64,000 nucleotides of DNA from Acanthosepion lycidas (lineage: Eukaryota > Mollusca > Cephalopoda > Sepiida > Sepiidae), in assembly GCA_963932145.1 (NCBI GenBank), contig OZ010577.1, positions 19,906,827 through 19,970,826 of the forward strand. The letters are read 5' to 3'. Both the position numbers and the translations under genes were made by a program. Numbering within the stretch: position 1 is the first letter of the stretch; each line of letters starts with the position of its first letter. The notes below the pieces were generated by a model. The model made no database searches and had not been told where the DNA came from. It worked only from the letters and a program-made list of their open reading frames with translations. This document shows, in pieces, positions 24,901 through 36,580 of the stretch.

Positions 24901-26165
24901 AACAAGGGAAGAGAGAGAGAGAAAACAAGGGAAGAGAGAGAGAGAAAACAAGGGAAGAGAGAGAGAGAAAACAAGGGAAGAGAGAGAGAGAAAACAAGGG
25001 AAGAGAGAGAGAGAGAGAGAAAACAAGGGAAGAGAGAGAGAGAGAGAGAAAACAAGGGAAGAGAGAGAGAGAGAGAGAAAACAAGGGAAGAGAGAGAGAG
25101 AGAGAGAAAACAAGGGAAGAGAGAGAGAGAGAGAGAAAACAAGGGAAGAGAGAGAGAGAGAGAGAAAACAAGGGAAGAGAGAGAGAGAGAGAGAAAACAA
25201 GGGAAGAGAGAGAGAGAGAGAGAAAACAAGGGAAGAGAGAGAGAGAGAGAGAGAAAACAAGGGAAGAGAGAGAGAGAGAGAGAGAAACAAGGGAAGAGAG
25301 AGAGAGAGAGAGAAAACAAGGGAAGAGAGAGAGAGAGAGAGAAAACAAGGGAAGAGAGAGAGAGAGAGAGAAAACAAGGGAAGAGAGAGAGAGAGAGAGA
25401 AAACAAGGGAAGAGAGAGAGAGAGAGAGAAAACAAGGGAAGAGAGAGAGAGAGAGAGAAAACAAGGGAAGAGAGAGAGAGAGAGAGAAAACAAGGGAAGA
25501 GAGAGAGAGAGAGAAAACAAGGGAAGAGAGAGAGAGAGAGAAAACAAGGGAAGAGAGAGAGAGAGAAAACAAGGGAAGAGAGAGAGAGAGAAAACAAGGG
25601 AAGAGAGAGAGAGAGAAAACAAGGGAAGAGAGAGAGAGAGAGAAAACAAGGGAAGAGAGAGAGAGAGAAAACAAGGGAAGAGAGAGAGAGAGAAAACAAG
25701 GGAAGAGAGAGAGAGAGAAAACAAGGGAAGAGAGAGAGAGAGAAAACAAGGGAAGAGAGAGAGAGAGAAAACAAGGGAAGAGAGAGAGAGAGAGAAAACA
25801 AGGGAAGAGAGAGAGAGAGAAAACAAGGGAAGAGAGAGAGAGAGAAAACAAGGGAAGAGAGAGAGAGAGAAAACAAGGGAAGAGAGAGAGAGAGAAAACA
25901 AGGGAAGAGAGAGAGAGAGAAAACAAGGGAAGAGAGAGAGAGAGAAAACAAGGGAAGAGAGAGAGAGAGAAAACAAGGGAAGAGAGAGAGAGAGAAAACA
26001 AGGGAAGAGAGAGAGAGAGAAAACAAGGGAAGAGAGAGAGAGAGAAAACAAGGGAAGAGAGAGAGAGAAAACAAGGGAAGAGAGAGAGAGAAAACAGGGG
26101 ACTAAGAGAGAAAACAGGGGACTAAGAGAGAAAACAGGGGACTAAGAGAGAAAACAAGGGATGAG
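21991..26165 (+). repeat. 4.2-kb GA / AAACAAGGGAA satellite array
   Basis: Roughly 160 units of the form GGGAA-(GA)n-AAACAA. Unit length changes in two-base steps with the number of GA repeats: 19 bp in about 22862-23180 and 23690-23850, 23 bp in about 24842-24985, 25 bp in much of 25650-26060, 29 bp in about 23860-24840 and 25010-25240. Equal-length units form blocks. A subfamily with an extra AAAG before the AAAC fills about 22262-22860. The last units (26095-26155) read AAAACAGGGGACTAAGAG. The strand holds only A, G and one C per unit, so three minus frames and one plus frame stay open for more than 1,340 codons. That is a composition artefact. Confidence 0.98.
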
Positions 26166-26275
26166 AAAAATAAATTAAAAATTAGTTACATTGTAGATAA
26201 AGAGAATCTTCATTATTACTCAGTAATGGAATAAGTCCTTGCTGGTAAGAAAATTCTCAGAAGTAAAAAAGGTAA

Positions 26276-26349
26276 TATTAGGTTGGTGCAAAAATAATGT
26301 CGTTTTCTCACATGTGAGAAAACGACATTATTTTTGCACCAACCTAATA
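26276..26349. mobile_element. MADE1-like perfect palindrome (mariner MITE)
   Basis: TTAGGTTGGTGCAAAAATAA opens a 35-base arm that is repeated exactly inverted from 26313 to 26347 with no loop. TA lies on both sides, extending the perfect palindrome to 74 bp (26276-26349). The ends match those I know for human Hsmar1/MADE1 (TTAGGTTGGTGCAAAAGTAA), a mariner-derived palindromic MITE. The inner part (TGTCGTTTTCTCACA) differs from MADE1. It has no coding capacity. A diverged second copy is at 52630. Confidence 0.9.
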
Positions 26350-28467
26350 AATTTAAAATTAAACTGTTAATTAACTGTTTGCTTCAGTGGACAGATTAAA
26401 ACTGTTCTTTCAAGAATAAAAAGGTCTATTAACTGACAGAAATATATTTTTAAATGACTGATAAAAAAAATATATATAGATTACAACCAAAAATATGTTT
26501 AAATATTATATAAAATGAAAAACCCTTATTCAAATTTCTGCAGTAAATTAGTTTTCATGGCTGTCTTTACAAGATAAATTGAAGTTACTAGACAATAGAC
26601 ACTTTCAGTTGAAAATGTGTTTGGACTAACTTCTTTTTATGTGCATATCATAAAATCAGATTTTTTTTTAAAAACATTCCCATTATAATTCTGACAGATC
26701 AGGTTTTAAAAAGGTTATATAGCAAATATTTTTTAGGACAAAAACAAGTTAAATGTACATGCATTCAGATGGCAAAAAACATTGTAACTTTCTGAACATA
26801 ATATAAAAATGATGCAAACTTTTACTGAATAAAGTTCAATGAATCTCCAACTGAAATTGAATAATATTGATAAATCTGTATATAAAAATAAACACATAAA
26901 ACAGTATATATGTAATTAAGAACTTTATCAATTCTATAAAAAAGTAAAAAAACACATTGCTCCTCCCATAATTTAGAACTTTAACTGCCATCTTGATTAT
27001 TCAAAGATTGCAAAATATGAAGCAACAAGTGGAAATAATTTCAGAGGGAAATCAAATGGGGGATGTGGGGTGATATCACAATTTCTCAGCAACTTGTGAA
27101 CTTTAGAATGTTTAAACAATGTGCCATACTAATACCATAAAATGAAATTGAACATTAATACAAGAGTGAAGAGGACTTAATTAAAATAATATTAAAAAGC
27201 TTCAGGGAAATACTCAACATTTACCACAAAAGCAAACAAAGATCTCTATTGAAAATAACAATGCTGAGAAACTTTTACAGCCTAACTGTATTTTCTGCAA
27301 GTCATTATGTTAAGTTTTTTAAGCTTATAGAAATTCAAAGAATTCATCCCTTCATTAACTTAGCTTAAGATCATTATTCTAAATTTTAAACATTTTCAAC
27401 TAAAGTACGCATGCTTAAATAAAAAAAAAATTATGTAAACATACATTTTTCTTTTTATTAATTAAAATAACATTAAAAACATAAAAAGCTTAATAAATTA
27501 TAAGCTTGCATAGTACCCATCAAAAATACAGGATTAAGTATGATTTGGTGCTTTTGCTTAGGATCAAAATATTTATATCTTTTGTGAAATACATCACACA
27601 CAGCACTTTATATATGGATAACGCATACTAATTGCTAAATACATATATAAAACTAAGATTGAAAATTGTTAATTCAGTGATATTGCAGGCTATAAAAATA
27701 TTAAGTTTCCTGAAAATGCTGTTTATTAACTTCCTTTCCTCTTGAATTACAAATTTTGACTATTTGCACAAATGAATCTACAGAAATGCCTTCTTATGAT
27801 TTAATAGCAACACTAATTAGACTGACAAAACAAAAATCTATAAGAAAATTAATTAAAATGTAAAGAAAATAAGATATATTTATAAAGCCAACAAAAAGTA
27901 TGTACATATGTATTTAACAAAGAAATATTCTGTCTATTTCTAGAGAATTTAGAAATCCTCAAGAGCTTACATATTGAATATCAATGTCTTTCTCTCCTCC
28001 ACATAAGCAATAGATGAAAAAAGCCACTTCTCTCTAAAAAAATTGAAGAGGACATTGGTGCTGACATGTTACTGTGGGAAGAGGTGTGATTTTTCAACTC
28101 TATACTAAAAATTATCTTTCAGAGATTATTAAATAAGAATATTAATTCATGAAGTGACTAGATGCTTTCTACATGAAACGCCTGTCAAACATGACAACAA
28201 GGTTGCTTGGAAATAAAACTTGTTTTGAGAATGTTAAGTGGGAGGTGTAGGTAAGTGGCCAAGGCATTCTTATTTACTATGTTTTTTCCTTGCCTCTCAC
28301 TTTGGAGTATACTTATCTGTTTTCTTTTTTAAATATAATTTAGAGATTACTACCTACTAACTTATATGGTAATTCAGATGTAGAGACATTTTAAAAAGAA
28401 AATTTTTAAAAATTATGTTATATAATGAACATTTGAAGTTTTGTTTTTTAATGTTATGAAAACATAC
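26350..28467. other. AT-rich unique sequence, no gene seen
   Basis: No recognisable gene. At 27262-27290 the sequence AATGCTGAGAAACTTTTACAG resembles one end of MITE family M1 without a partner. CpG is very rare: I count two in 27001-28000. Confidence 0.6.
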
Positions 28468-28568
28468 GGAGAGAGTGCTGAAAACTTCTCAGCCTTGTCA
28501 ACTATATCTGACCAAACAAGAACTTTAGAGGGGAAGAATTTAATTGGTCAGAGAACTTTCCAGTGTGT
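28468..28568. mobile_element. MITE family M1, copy 2
   Basis: The left end GAGAGTGCTGAAAACTTCTC is matched at the right by the inverse of ACACTGGAAAGTTCTCTGAC. It is about 100 bp with no coding sequence, and a (TG/TA)n microsatellite follows at once. It is the most diverged of the four M1 copies. Confidence 0.45.
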
Positions 28569-29949
28569 GTATATATATATATATATATAAATATATGTGT
28601 GTATGTATGTATGTATGCATGCATGTGAAACATAAATATACCACTATTTTAGACTCATTAATAATTATTAGGAAAAATGTATTTGCAGCAGTAATTAATC
28701 CATAATAATAAGACACTTTTAAAGTTTTCCTTATCGAAGTGTACTAATATAAGTAATACATATTATAATTAAGCAATTCATAAAAAAATAGTTGCTACAA
28801 GGATGCAATGACTTTGGTAAAAAAAAAAAAAAAAAAAAAAGAAAAGGAAAGAAAAACATGCACACTAGAGAGAAGCAATATTCAGTAGCATAGAATTGAA
28901 TGGGAATCATCCCACGTTAAAACTGTTTAGTGGATTTAAATCATTCAACCTTATAAGTTTTCATTTTAAGGACCATCTGTTTCTTCGTTATCAAGTGACT
29001 AACATTTCACCTAGCACATGAGAATTCACAAATTGACTAAAGCTTGAAAAAAAAAAAAAAAAAAAAAAAAGATTGGAGAAAATTTGTTGGAAATGCTGCA
29101 ATCTTAATGATATGAACTTCTGTTTTGAAGGGCTAGCATTGTTACTCTACCACTCACCATCTGGCATTTAATTGGGAGGGGGAAAAATAATAAATATCAA
29201 CCCACTATTATCAATTTATGTGATCCAGTATTGCAGATTCCCCAAGTATAATTCAGAATGCAAAAAATTATGTCAGTTTTTCTACTTTAGAAAAAAAATG
29301 AAAGAAAAGGAAATTTAGTTAAAATATTTATAAAATCTTAAATAAATTTGTAGCAAATTACTCCAACTTTATAACAGATTTTACAAATGTATTATTGTTT
29401 GGTTATAACACTATACTACTATCAAAGTATAGATCACTATGTTATAACAAACTTCAACGTGAGTGAGAAAAGATAAGTATTTGAGGTGAAAGGTTATAAA
29501 AGTCATACATGAACACAAACAATGTATTATCTCCCTTGCAAGGACCATGGCACTAACACATGTTGACAAGAGAAGCAGATAAAACAATGAAGATAACAAT
29601 AGCTGAATGCCAATGAAAGAAGCAATTCCAAATTTTTGCTAAGCTTTACAAATGGAATGAAATTACTTGATTATTGATTGAAGCCTCTCTATAACAATTT
29701 GATTAAGTATAGAGGATTGTTCATCATTTGTGAGAAATCAGGTGAACATTAGTAAGAAGACAGAAGAGACATAAAATTAAAAAAAAAATAAAAAATAAAA
29801 AATAAAAAAAAAGAAGAAGCAAGAATATTGAGAAGAGCTAAAAAAGATATTTTTAACAAATCACACAAAAGAAAGTGTATCGGTTTTTTTTCTCTTAAGC
29901 TAAATATTTAAAAATACTATTCATTGCACTTGCAGTATTTATGGAAGTG

Positions 29950-29986
<37 letters not shown>

Positions 29987-30955
29987 ATAAGTTCCTATCA
30001 CAATTTTTTTTTAAAGCAGAGATTGAACAGTTGGAGTTTTTTTTGCTAAAAACGTTTGCATACAATATAAGCTAGTACCAGGAAACTCTTGAAATTAAAT
30101 GTTTTGCAACTTAAGTTCGAATCATTATTTATAAACATATACATAATATTCATAAACATTATTCTCTATTCAAGAATAGTTTATGATTCTGGTACAATTT
30201 AAAAGTAAACTAGAATATTTGATTACTAAAGTCACATCAGTTTATTTAAAAGATTTTAAAGAAAATTTACAGATTCTTAATTGATAATGCTGATGCTTTT
30301 GCATAGAAATGAAAATTGCAAGAAAAAAAAAAAAAAAAAAAATGACCCTAACCGATTAAACTTAAAACTGTATGAAATTGGAATAATCATGTAACATCTG
30401 AGAATATATGGAATGAAGATTCAAATTTTAATGAAAAATGTTTTATTTCAATTTCATACTCAAAGCAGCAATAAGGTGGAAAAGTCCAAAATCCATACAT
30501 ATTTAATCTTACACATCAACCAACTTTAATATTTTCAGCTTTCTTAAAAATCACAAAAATCTTTAAAAAAAAACAAAAAAAAACAAAAAAAAAAAACATA
30601 ACACTTAAAAATAACAATTTCATAATACATTTAACAGTTTTTTTTGTGTATGTTTTCTAAATTTTCTTTTTTGAGTAATGCTGCATTAGGCAAATGCTTT
30701 TGATAATGTAATCAAGGTCCCAAAATATTTCAACACTTAATTTCTCATCCAAACAATTTTCAAAATTTATTTCAATGGATTTTTTTCTTAAAATTATGTT
30801 TGCATTATTTGATAATATTTTCACACAGTTAACAAAAGATGATCAGAGAGTCCCCCTCCCCCGACTTGATCAAGTAATTTAATCATGTCACAGCTGTTGA
30901 CATTTTAAAATGGTACACTTTGCTGTCTGTAGCAGAGTTGAAGACAAGTGAAAAA

Positions 30956-31016
<61 letters not shown>

Positions 31017-32325
31017 AAAAAAAAAAAAAAAAGAGTAAAAAATTCAATTATAATTTAGACTTTATAGAAAGAGGTCAGTAGCATTCTTTTTTTTTTTTGA
31101 AAAACTTATTCTGAGTCTTGTTAACATTTGTATTAAATATTAAATACAGAAGAATATCTAAGCATTATGAAGTTGTAATACAATTTTCCTGTTGTAATAC
31201 AATGAAACTTATCTTTTCAAGCATAAAACACTTACTGCAAGATTAACAATTCTAGCATAGAAAGAAGCAGAATGAATAAAGAGACTCACTGATGCTGGAA
31301 TTTTATATAAAAAAAATAAAAATTCAATACAGAATAACAAACAATATCTATTTCATATTCATATTCAACAAGAGCAGATGAGCTAAAAATCTTTCATGAT
31401 AAACAAATAACAAAACTTCTGATGAATAATCTAAATATTGTGTCACAAGTTAATATTTATCTATTTATGATCTAATTTAAAGAAAATAATTCAAGGTAGT
31501 AAAACTTGATTATCATCAATAGCTAACAATTCTCATAACACAGGAATATTAATGAAACTCAAAATCAATTCTATTCATTACCATCCGCAATATCCACATT
31601 GCTTTTCTTTACTGAGCTCTATGGCCTAATTTGGGAATTATATTTTAAAATTACATTTGTAGCATGGCAATAGAAATGAATTATTGATTGTTGTACAGAA
31701 CAAGAAATCTCAACTTCTCTGCCAGCCACAAATATATAGAAAAGCCTATTAAATCCAATCTGCCTCATGGTTTCATTAGATTAAAATTTAATAAGAATAC
31801 ACAAACCAAACAATTATCAAGTTCATAAAAAGAATCAGTGTAACAGTGGAAAACAAGACAGTAAATTTTCTTCAAATAGGAATTCACTTAAAAATAATTT
31901 CTTTAATGATTAGGGCTGATTTTTTCTTTCACTATTTGTAATAGGACAATTAATTTAAAAGAACACTTTCACATCCGCCCACACATTTGATCGTATTAAA
32001 AATAAATGATAGCAATATTTAAACAATTTTGCAACTGCATAGGTTATAGTTTGTTTTTGTTTTCTGAGTAAACTAAGGTATATATAATATCTAAAAAATT
32101 AACTATCATTGTAAGGGGGAGAAAATATATATCCACAGAAAGCTAACAAGAAATAAAAGAGTATTAACAAACTGTTCTCACAACTTACTAACGAGATATT
32201 TGCTATTTTGGTAACAAGAGTATTGTTTACCTACTAGTGTTAAATAATTCCTTTTTCCATGATGTGATATATTGTTGTTGGTATATGGGAGAGATTTGAG
32301 AGAGGAGAGTATACATATGAAATAA

Positions 32326-32361
<36 letters not shown>

Positions 32362-33184
32362 GATATGATATAATGTATGTGGATATAAAGATAGGTCTCA
32401 TTAAATAATTCAGACAGGTTTTGTCTGCTTATTTTTAAAAACTTGTCTAAATTATTTAATATGCCTTAATGAAAACATGCTGCCAAAATATAAGCAATAT
32501 ATAGGAGAGAAAGAGTGACAAAGATATTAAAATACATATGAAGTGCATTTATAAGCATACAAATTAAAAGCAGATTATGTGCTTAATTCTGGGAAAAAAT
32601 AGTTGTTTTGAATAAGATATCAGCAGTTTGGGATTATACTGTTTAACCACTCCACCCTCCTCATCAACAAATAATACTTTGGTAATAAGAGAATTAAATA
32701 AGACCAAACTAGTGAAACAAAATCTTTTAAATACAAAAAGTTTATTTAAATATGTAAACTTTCACTACTGCCTGAGAAATTCAGTTTTGTAATTAATTCC
32801 ATCAGCTATATTGCTGGCTTAACAATAGCATTTTAAATATTCTATCAACACATTTGATTGGCTTATCCACCATCCCTGATAAAGAAACTTCAGACATGTT
32901 TGAAGAGTCATAGATAATTTCAGAGATTCAGTAAAGCAAGACAAAGAGCATATTAGCAACTTTGGTGAGTGACAATGTTTTGTTCGTTTTTATTTTTTTT
33001 TTTTTTTTAATAGAAAATTCTTGTTTTCATCATGAAAAGGTTTTATTTACACAGGAAATGGGAGTGCCGAGTATTACTTTTTTTCCAATATAAAACTGAA
33101 AAAAAGTTTAAATATTAGAGATTTAAGGCTAATAATCTTTCTTTAGAAAAAGAAAGAAAAAAACAAAGCACACACAAAAGTAAA

Positions 33185-33216
<32 letters not shown>

Positions 33217-35128
33217 CGAGAGAAAGAGAGAGGGGGATATGATATATACATTCTATATCAGACATATGGAGGGTATGCATATATTTATTTCACTAATATA
33301 ACCACAGTTAACTTCTATTACAAAAGCTTCGATTCAAAAAACTAAAAGAAAACCTGAACCCAAAATAACTTCTTGGTACTGAAGAAAAAAAATATGTGAG
33401 AAAGTGGCATGAAGGAGATCAAAAGGTAAAATAAAACAATTAAGAACTAACAGGTGTATAATATGTAGATATACAAATGTAAGCTAACAAAAAAGAAAAT
33501 TTGAGAAGCAGCAATAACTAAAAGGAGGTATGAAACTGGTATCTTTCTTCAGTTATTAGAATTAACAACTACACAAATTCTAATATTTTTACCCTCCATG
33601 CAGTATTTGAAGCAGAATGGAATTATTGATATTTTCCTAAAAGTATGAAAAGAATTTAATGATTCAAGCTTTATTTTCCAATGCATTTGGAACTCTCTAA
33701 GTTTAAGAGATAAAGAATCATGCAATTCAGATTTTGAGTTATTGTAATAATTGTTTTTAGCTTAATATAGCGAATGGGTAAAAAAAAAAAAAGAATACTT
33801 CACATTTTAATATTACTTTTATGAAAGAAAGCAATGAAATAAATAGGAATTATTTAGAATACATTATACTTCAGTATTATTTCATAGTTTTAAAATGAAC
33901 AGAATGAATAAATAATCACTTTTGATGAATAGTACATTATCAAAGAGGAGTAAATATTTAAATTTTCTTCCATCTTGGGTAAAATTAATTTTACTTGTCA
34001 AATAGACTGTTCAAAAATCTTCCCAGTATGCAGAGTTTGCAAGATGAGTCAGTTTTAAACATGTTTATACTTGGTCATTTAATAAACAACAGAAGCACAA
34101 ATCTGAAACAGATACAACAAGGAATATTTGGAAAAAGATCATTTTGGTTTGATTCAGCAGTGAAAGAATCGTGCAAGTTTGAAAACGTAAAACAATTACC
34201 AAACCCACTAAAACAAAAATCAATAACCACTTTTGCTTATTGTTTGGGGAATTAAGGTCAAAAGAAAATCAAGTTCACAAAGCAAATGAAAATTCATATT
34301 ATTTACTCAAGAGAGAACATTTTAAATAATTTTAAAAGGTTCCCTATGTAATAAGATAACTGGGGTTTTGTTGTTTTTTTTGTTTTGTTTGGTTTTTTTT
34401 TTTTTTAGGTATGTAAATATATATGCAGATGTCCATGTTTGTGAACAAGTATACTGGTGCAGTCTTATGTATATAGGTTTTTCCATTTATAGAAATTACA
34501 TTACTAGCATTATTCCTTTGTGTCTCCAGAGAGAACAAGAGAAGAGAGAGTAAAGAAATCAATAGCAAATTATGTTGCTTTTAAGCGCTGCACTGTCAGT
34601 CATATCTTCTATGAAAAGTACCAGTGAGAGAAAGAGAAACAGAATGGTTTCAAGGAAAATGTTTTTTGAAAAAGGTTTAATTTATTTCATTATTTATTTT
34701 TTTAGCTGCAAGTGGTAAAGAAAGGCATAAATGGAAACTCCATATACATCTACTTTGTATGTGGTGTGTATATATGTGTGTGTCAATAAAATTTATCTTT
34801 ATACTGGAACATCTCCAATGTATCTGTGCTTTATTTTTTCTTGTATACAATTTGTTAATTTTTTTAAAAACTCATTTCCCCACTGATAGGAATTTTGTGT
34901 ATTATTTCATTAATCTAAGATTATTTTACTTCAAAAGGTTGTATTTTATATACTTTTAAAAGGCTTTTTAACATGACTATATGAAACACACAATTTCAGA
35001 TTGCTATAATCTGAATTTTTCTTTTAAAAAACATTTTGCTATAAGGGATGCAACTATTGTACAAATTCCATGTCATACTTTCCTTTTGTTAAATTCCCCA
35101 CATCATGTTATTACTGCTCTGTATAGAA
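28569..35128. other. AT-rich sequence with microsatellites, no gene seen
   Basis: Poly-A at 28819-28840, 29047-29070, 29954-29982 and 30323-30342. Compound (TC)n(TA)n(TG)n at about 30957-31017, (TG)n(TA)n at about 32326-32362, (TA)n at about 33190-33218. A foldback lies at 32400-32460. The + frame at 33995-34255 (86 residues) is the least repetitive frame here, but I see no domain and would not call it. Remaining frames are poly-T or poly-K shadows. Confidence 0.65.
32400..32460. other. Foldback with 22-bp arms
   Basis: Positions 32400-32421 (ATTAAATAATTCAGACAGG and following bases) and 32439-32460 are inverted repeats differing at two positions, around a 17-base loop. The size suits a small-RNA precursor or a very small foldback transposon. 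No second copy was seen in the window. Confidence 0.6.
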
Positions 35129-36580
35129 AGAAAAAAAATAAAGAAAGAAAAAAAATAAAGAAAGAAAAAAAATAAAGAAAGAAAAAAAATAAAGAAAGAA
35201 AAAAAATAAAGAAAGAAAAAAAATAAAGAAAGAAAAAAAATAAAGAAAGAAAAAAAATAAAGAAAGAAAAAAAATAAAGAAAGAAAAAAAATAAAGAAAG
35301 AAAAAAAATAAAGAAAGAAAAAAAATAAAGAAAGAAAAAAAATAAAGAAAGAAAAAAAATAAAGAAAGAAAAAAAATAAAGAAAGAAAAAAAATAAAGAA
35401 AGAAAAAAAATAAAGAAAGAAAAAAAATAAAGAAAGAAAAAAAATAAAGAAAGAAAAAAAATAAAGAAAGAAAAAAAATAAAGAAAGAAAAAAAATAAAG
35501 AAAGAAAAAAAATAAAGAAAGAAAAAAAATAAAGAAAGAAAAAAAATAAAGAAAGAAAAAAATAAAGAAAGAAAAAAATAAAGAAAGAAAAAAAATAAAG
35601 AAAGAAAAAAAATAAAGAAAGAAAAAAATAAAGAAAGAAAAAAAATAAAGAAAGAAAAAAAATAAAGAAAGAAAAAAAATAAAGAAAGAAAAAAAATAAA
35701 GAAAGAAAAAAAATAAAGAAAGAAAAAAAATAAAGAAAGAAAAAAAATAAAGAAAGAAAAAAAATAAAGAAAGAAAAAAAATAAAGAAAGAAAAAAAATA
35801 AAGAAAGAAAAAAAATAAAGAAAGAAAAAAAATAAAGAAAGAAAAAAAATAAAGAAAGAAAAAAATAAAGAAAGAAAAAAAATAAAGAAAGAAAAAAAAT
35901 AAAGAAAGAAAAAAGATAAAGAAAGAAAAAAGATAAAGAAAGAAAAAAGATAAAGAAAGAAAAAAGATAAAGAAAGAAAAAAGATAAAGAAAGAAAAAAG
36001 ATAAAGAAAGAAAAAAGATAAAGAAAGAAAAAAGATAAAGAAAGAAAAAAGATAAAGAAAGAAAAAAAATAAAGAAAGAAAAAAAATAAAGAAAGAAAAA
36101 AAATAAAGAAAGAAAAAAAATAAAGAAAGAAAAAAAATAAAGAAAGAAAAAAAATAAAGAAAGAAAAAAAATAAAGAAAGAAAAAAGATAAAGAAAGAAA
36201 AAAGATAAAGAAAGAAAAAAGATAAAGAAAGAAAAAAGATAAAGAAAGAAAAAAAATAAAGAAAGAAAAAAAATAAAGAAAGAAAAAAAATAAAGAAAGA
36301 AAAAAATAAAGAAAGAAAAAAAATAAAGAAAGAAAAAAAATAAAGAAAGAAAAAAAATAAAGAAAGAAAAAAAATAAAGAAAGAAAAAAAATAAAGAAAG
36401 AAAAAAAATAAAGAAAGAAAAAAAAATAAAGAAAGAAACAAAAAAATAAAGAAATAAAGAAAAAAATAAAGAAATAATGAAAAAAATAAAGAAATAATGA
36501 AAAATAAAAAAAGAAATAAAGAAAAATAAAGAAAGAAATAAAGAAAAATAAAGAAAGAAAAAAAAAAGAAAAAAAACTTA
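35129..36580 (+). repeat. Tandem array, 17-bp unit AAAGAAAG + A8 + T
   Basis: About 80 copies of AAAGAAAGAAAAAAAAT. Variants cluster: units ending AAAAAAGAT run consecutively at about 35905-36060 and again at about 36178-36240, and units one A short occur at about 35560-35640. The right edge (36430-36580) degrades into AAAGAAATAATGAAAAA and similar units. Minus frames of 450 and 497 Phe/Leu/Ser codons across it are artefacts. Confidence 0.98.

Noticed and set aside
21935-26125. Four overlapping open frames of 1,347-1,382 codons on both strands
   Set aside because: They are the tandem array read in different frames. The + strand lacks T in the array and the unit length is not a multiple of three, so stops cannot occur and every frame gives the same Ser/Leu/Phe or Arg/Glu/Lys pattern.
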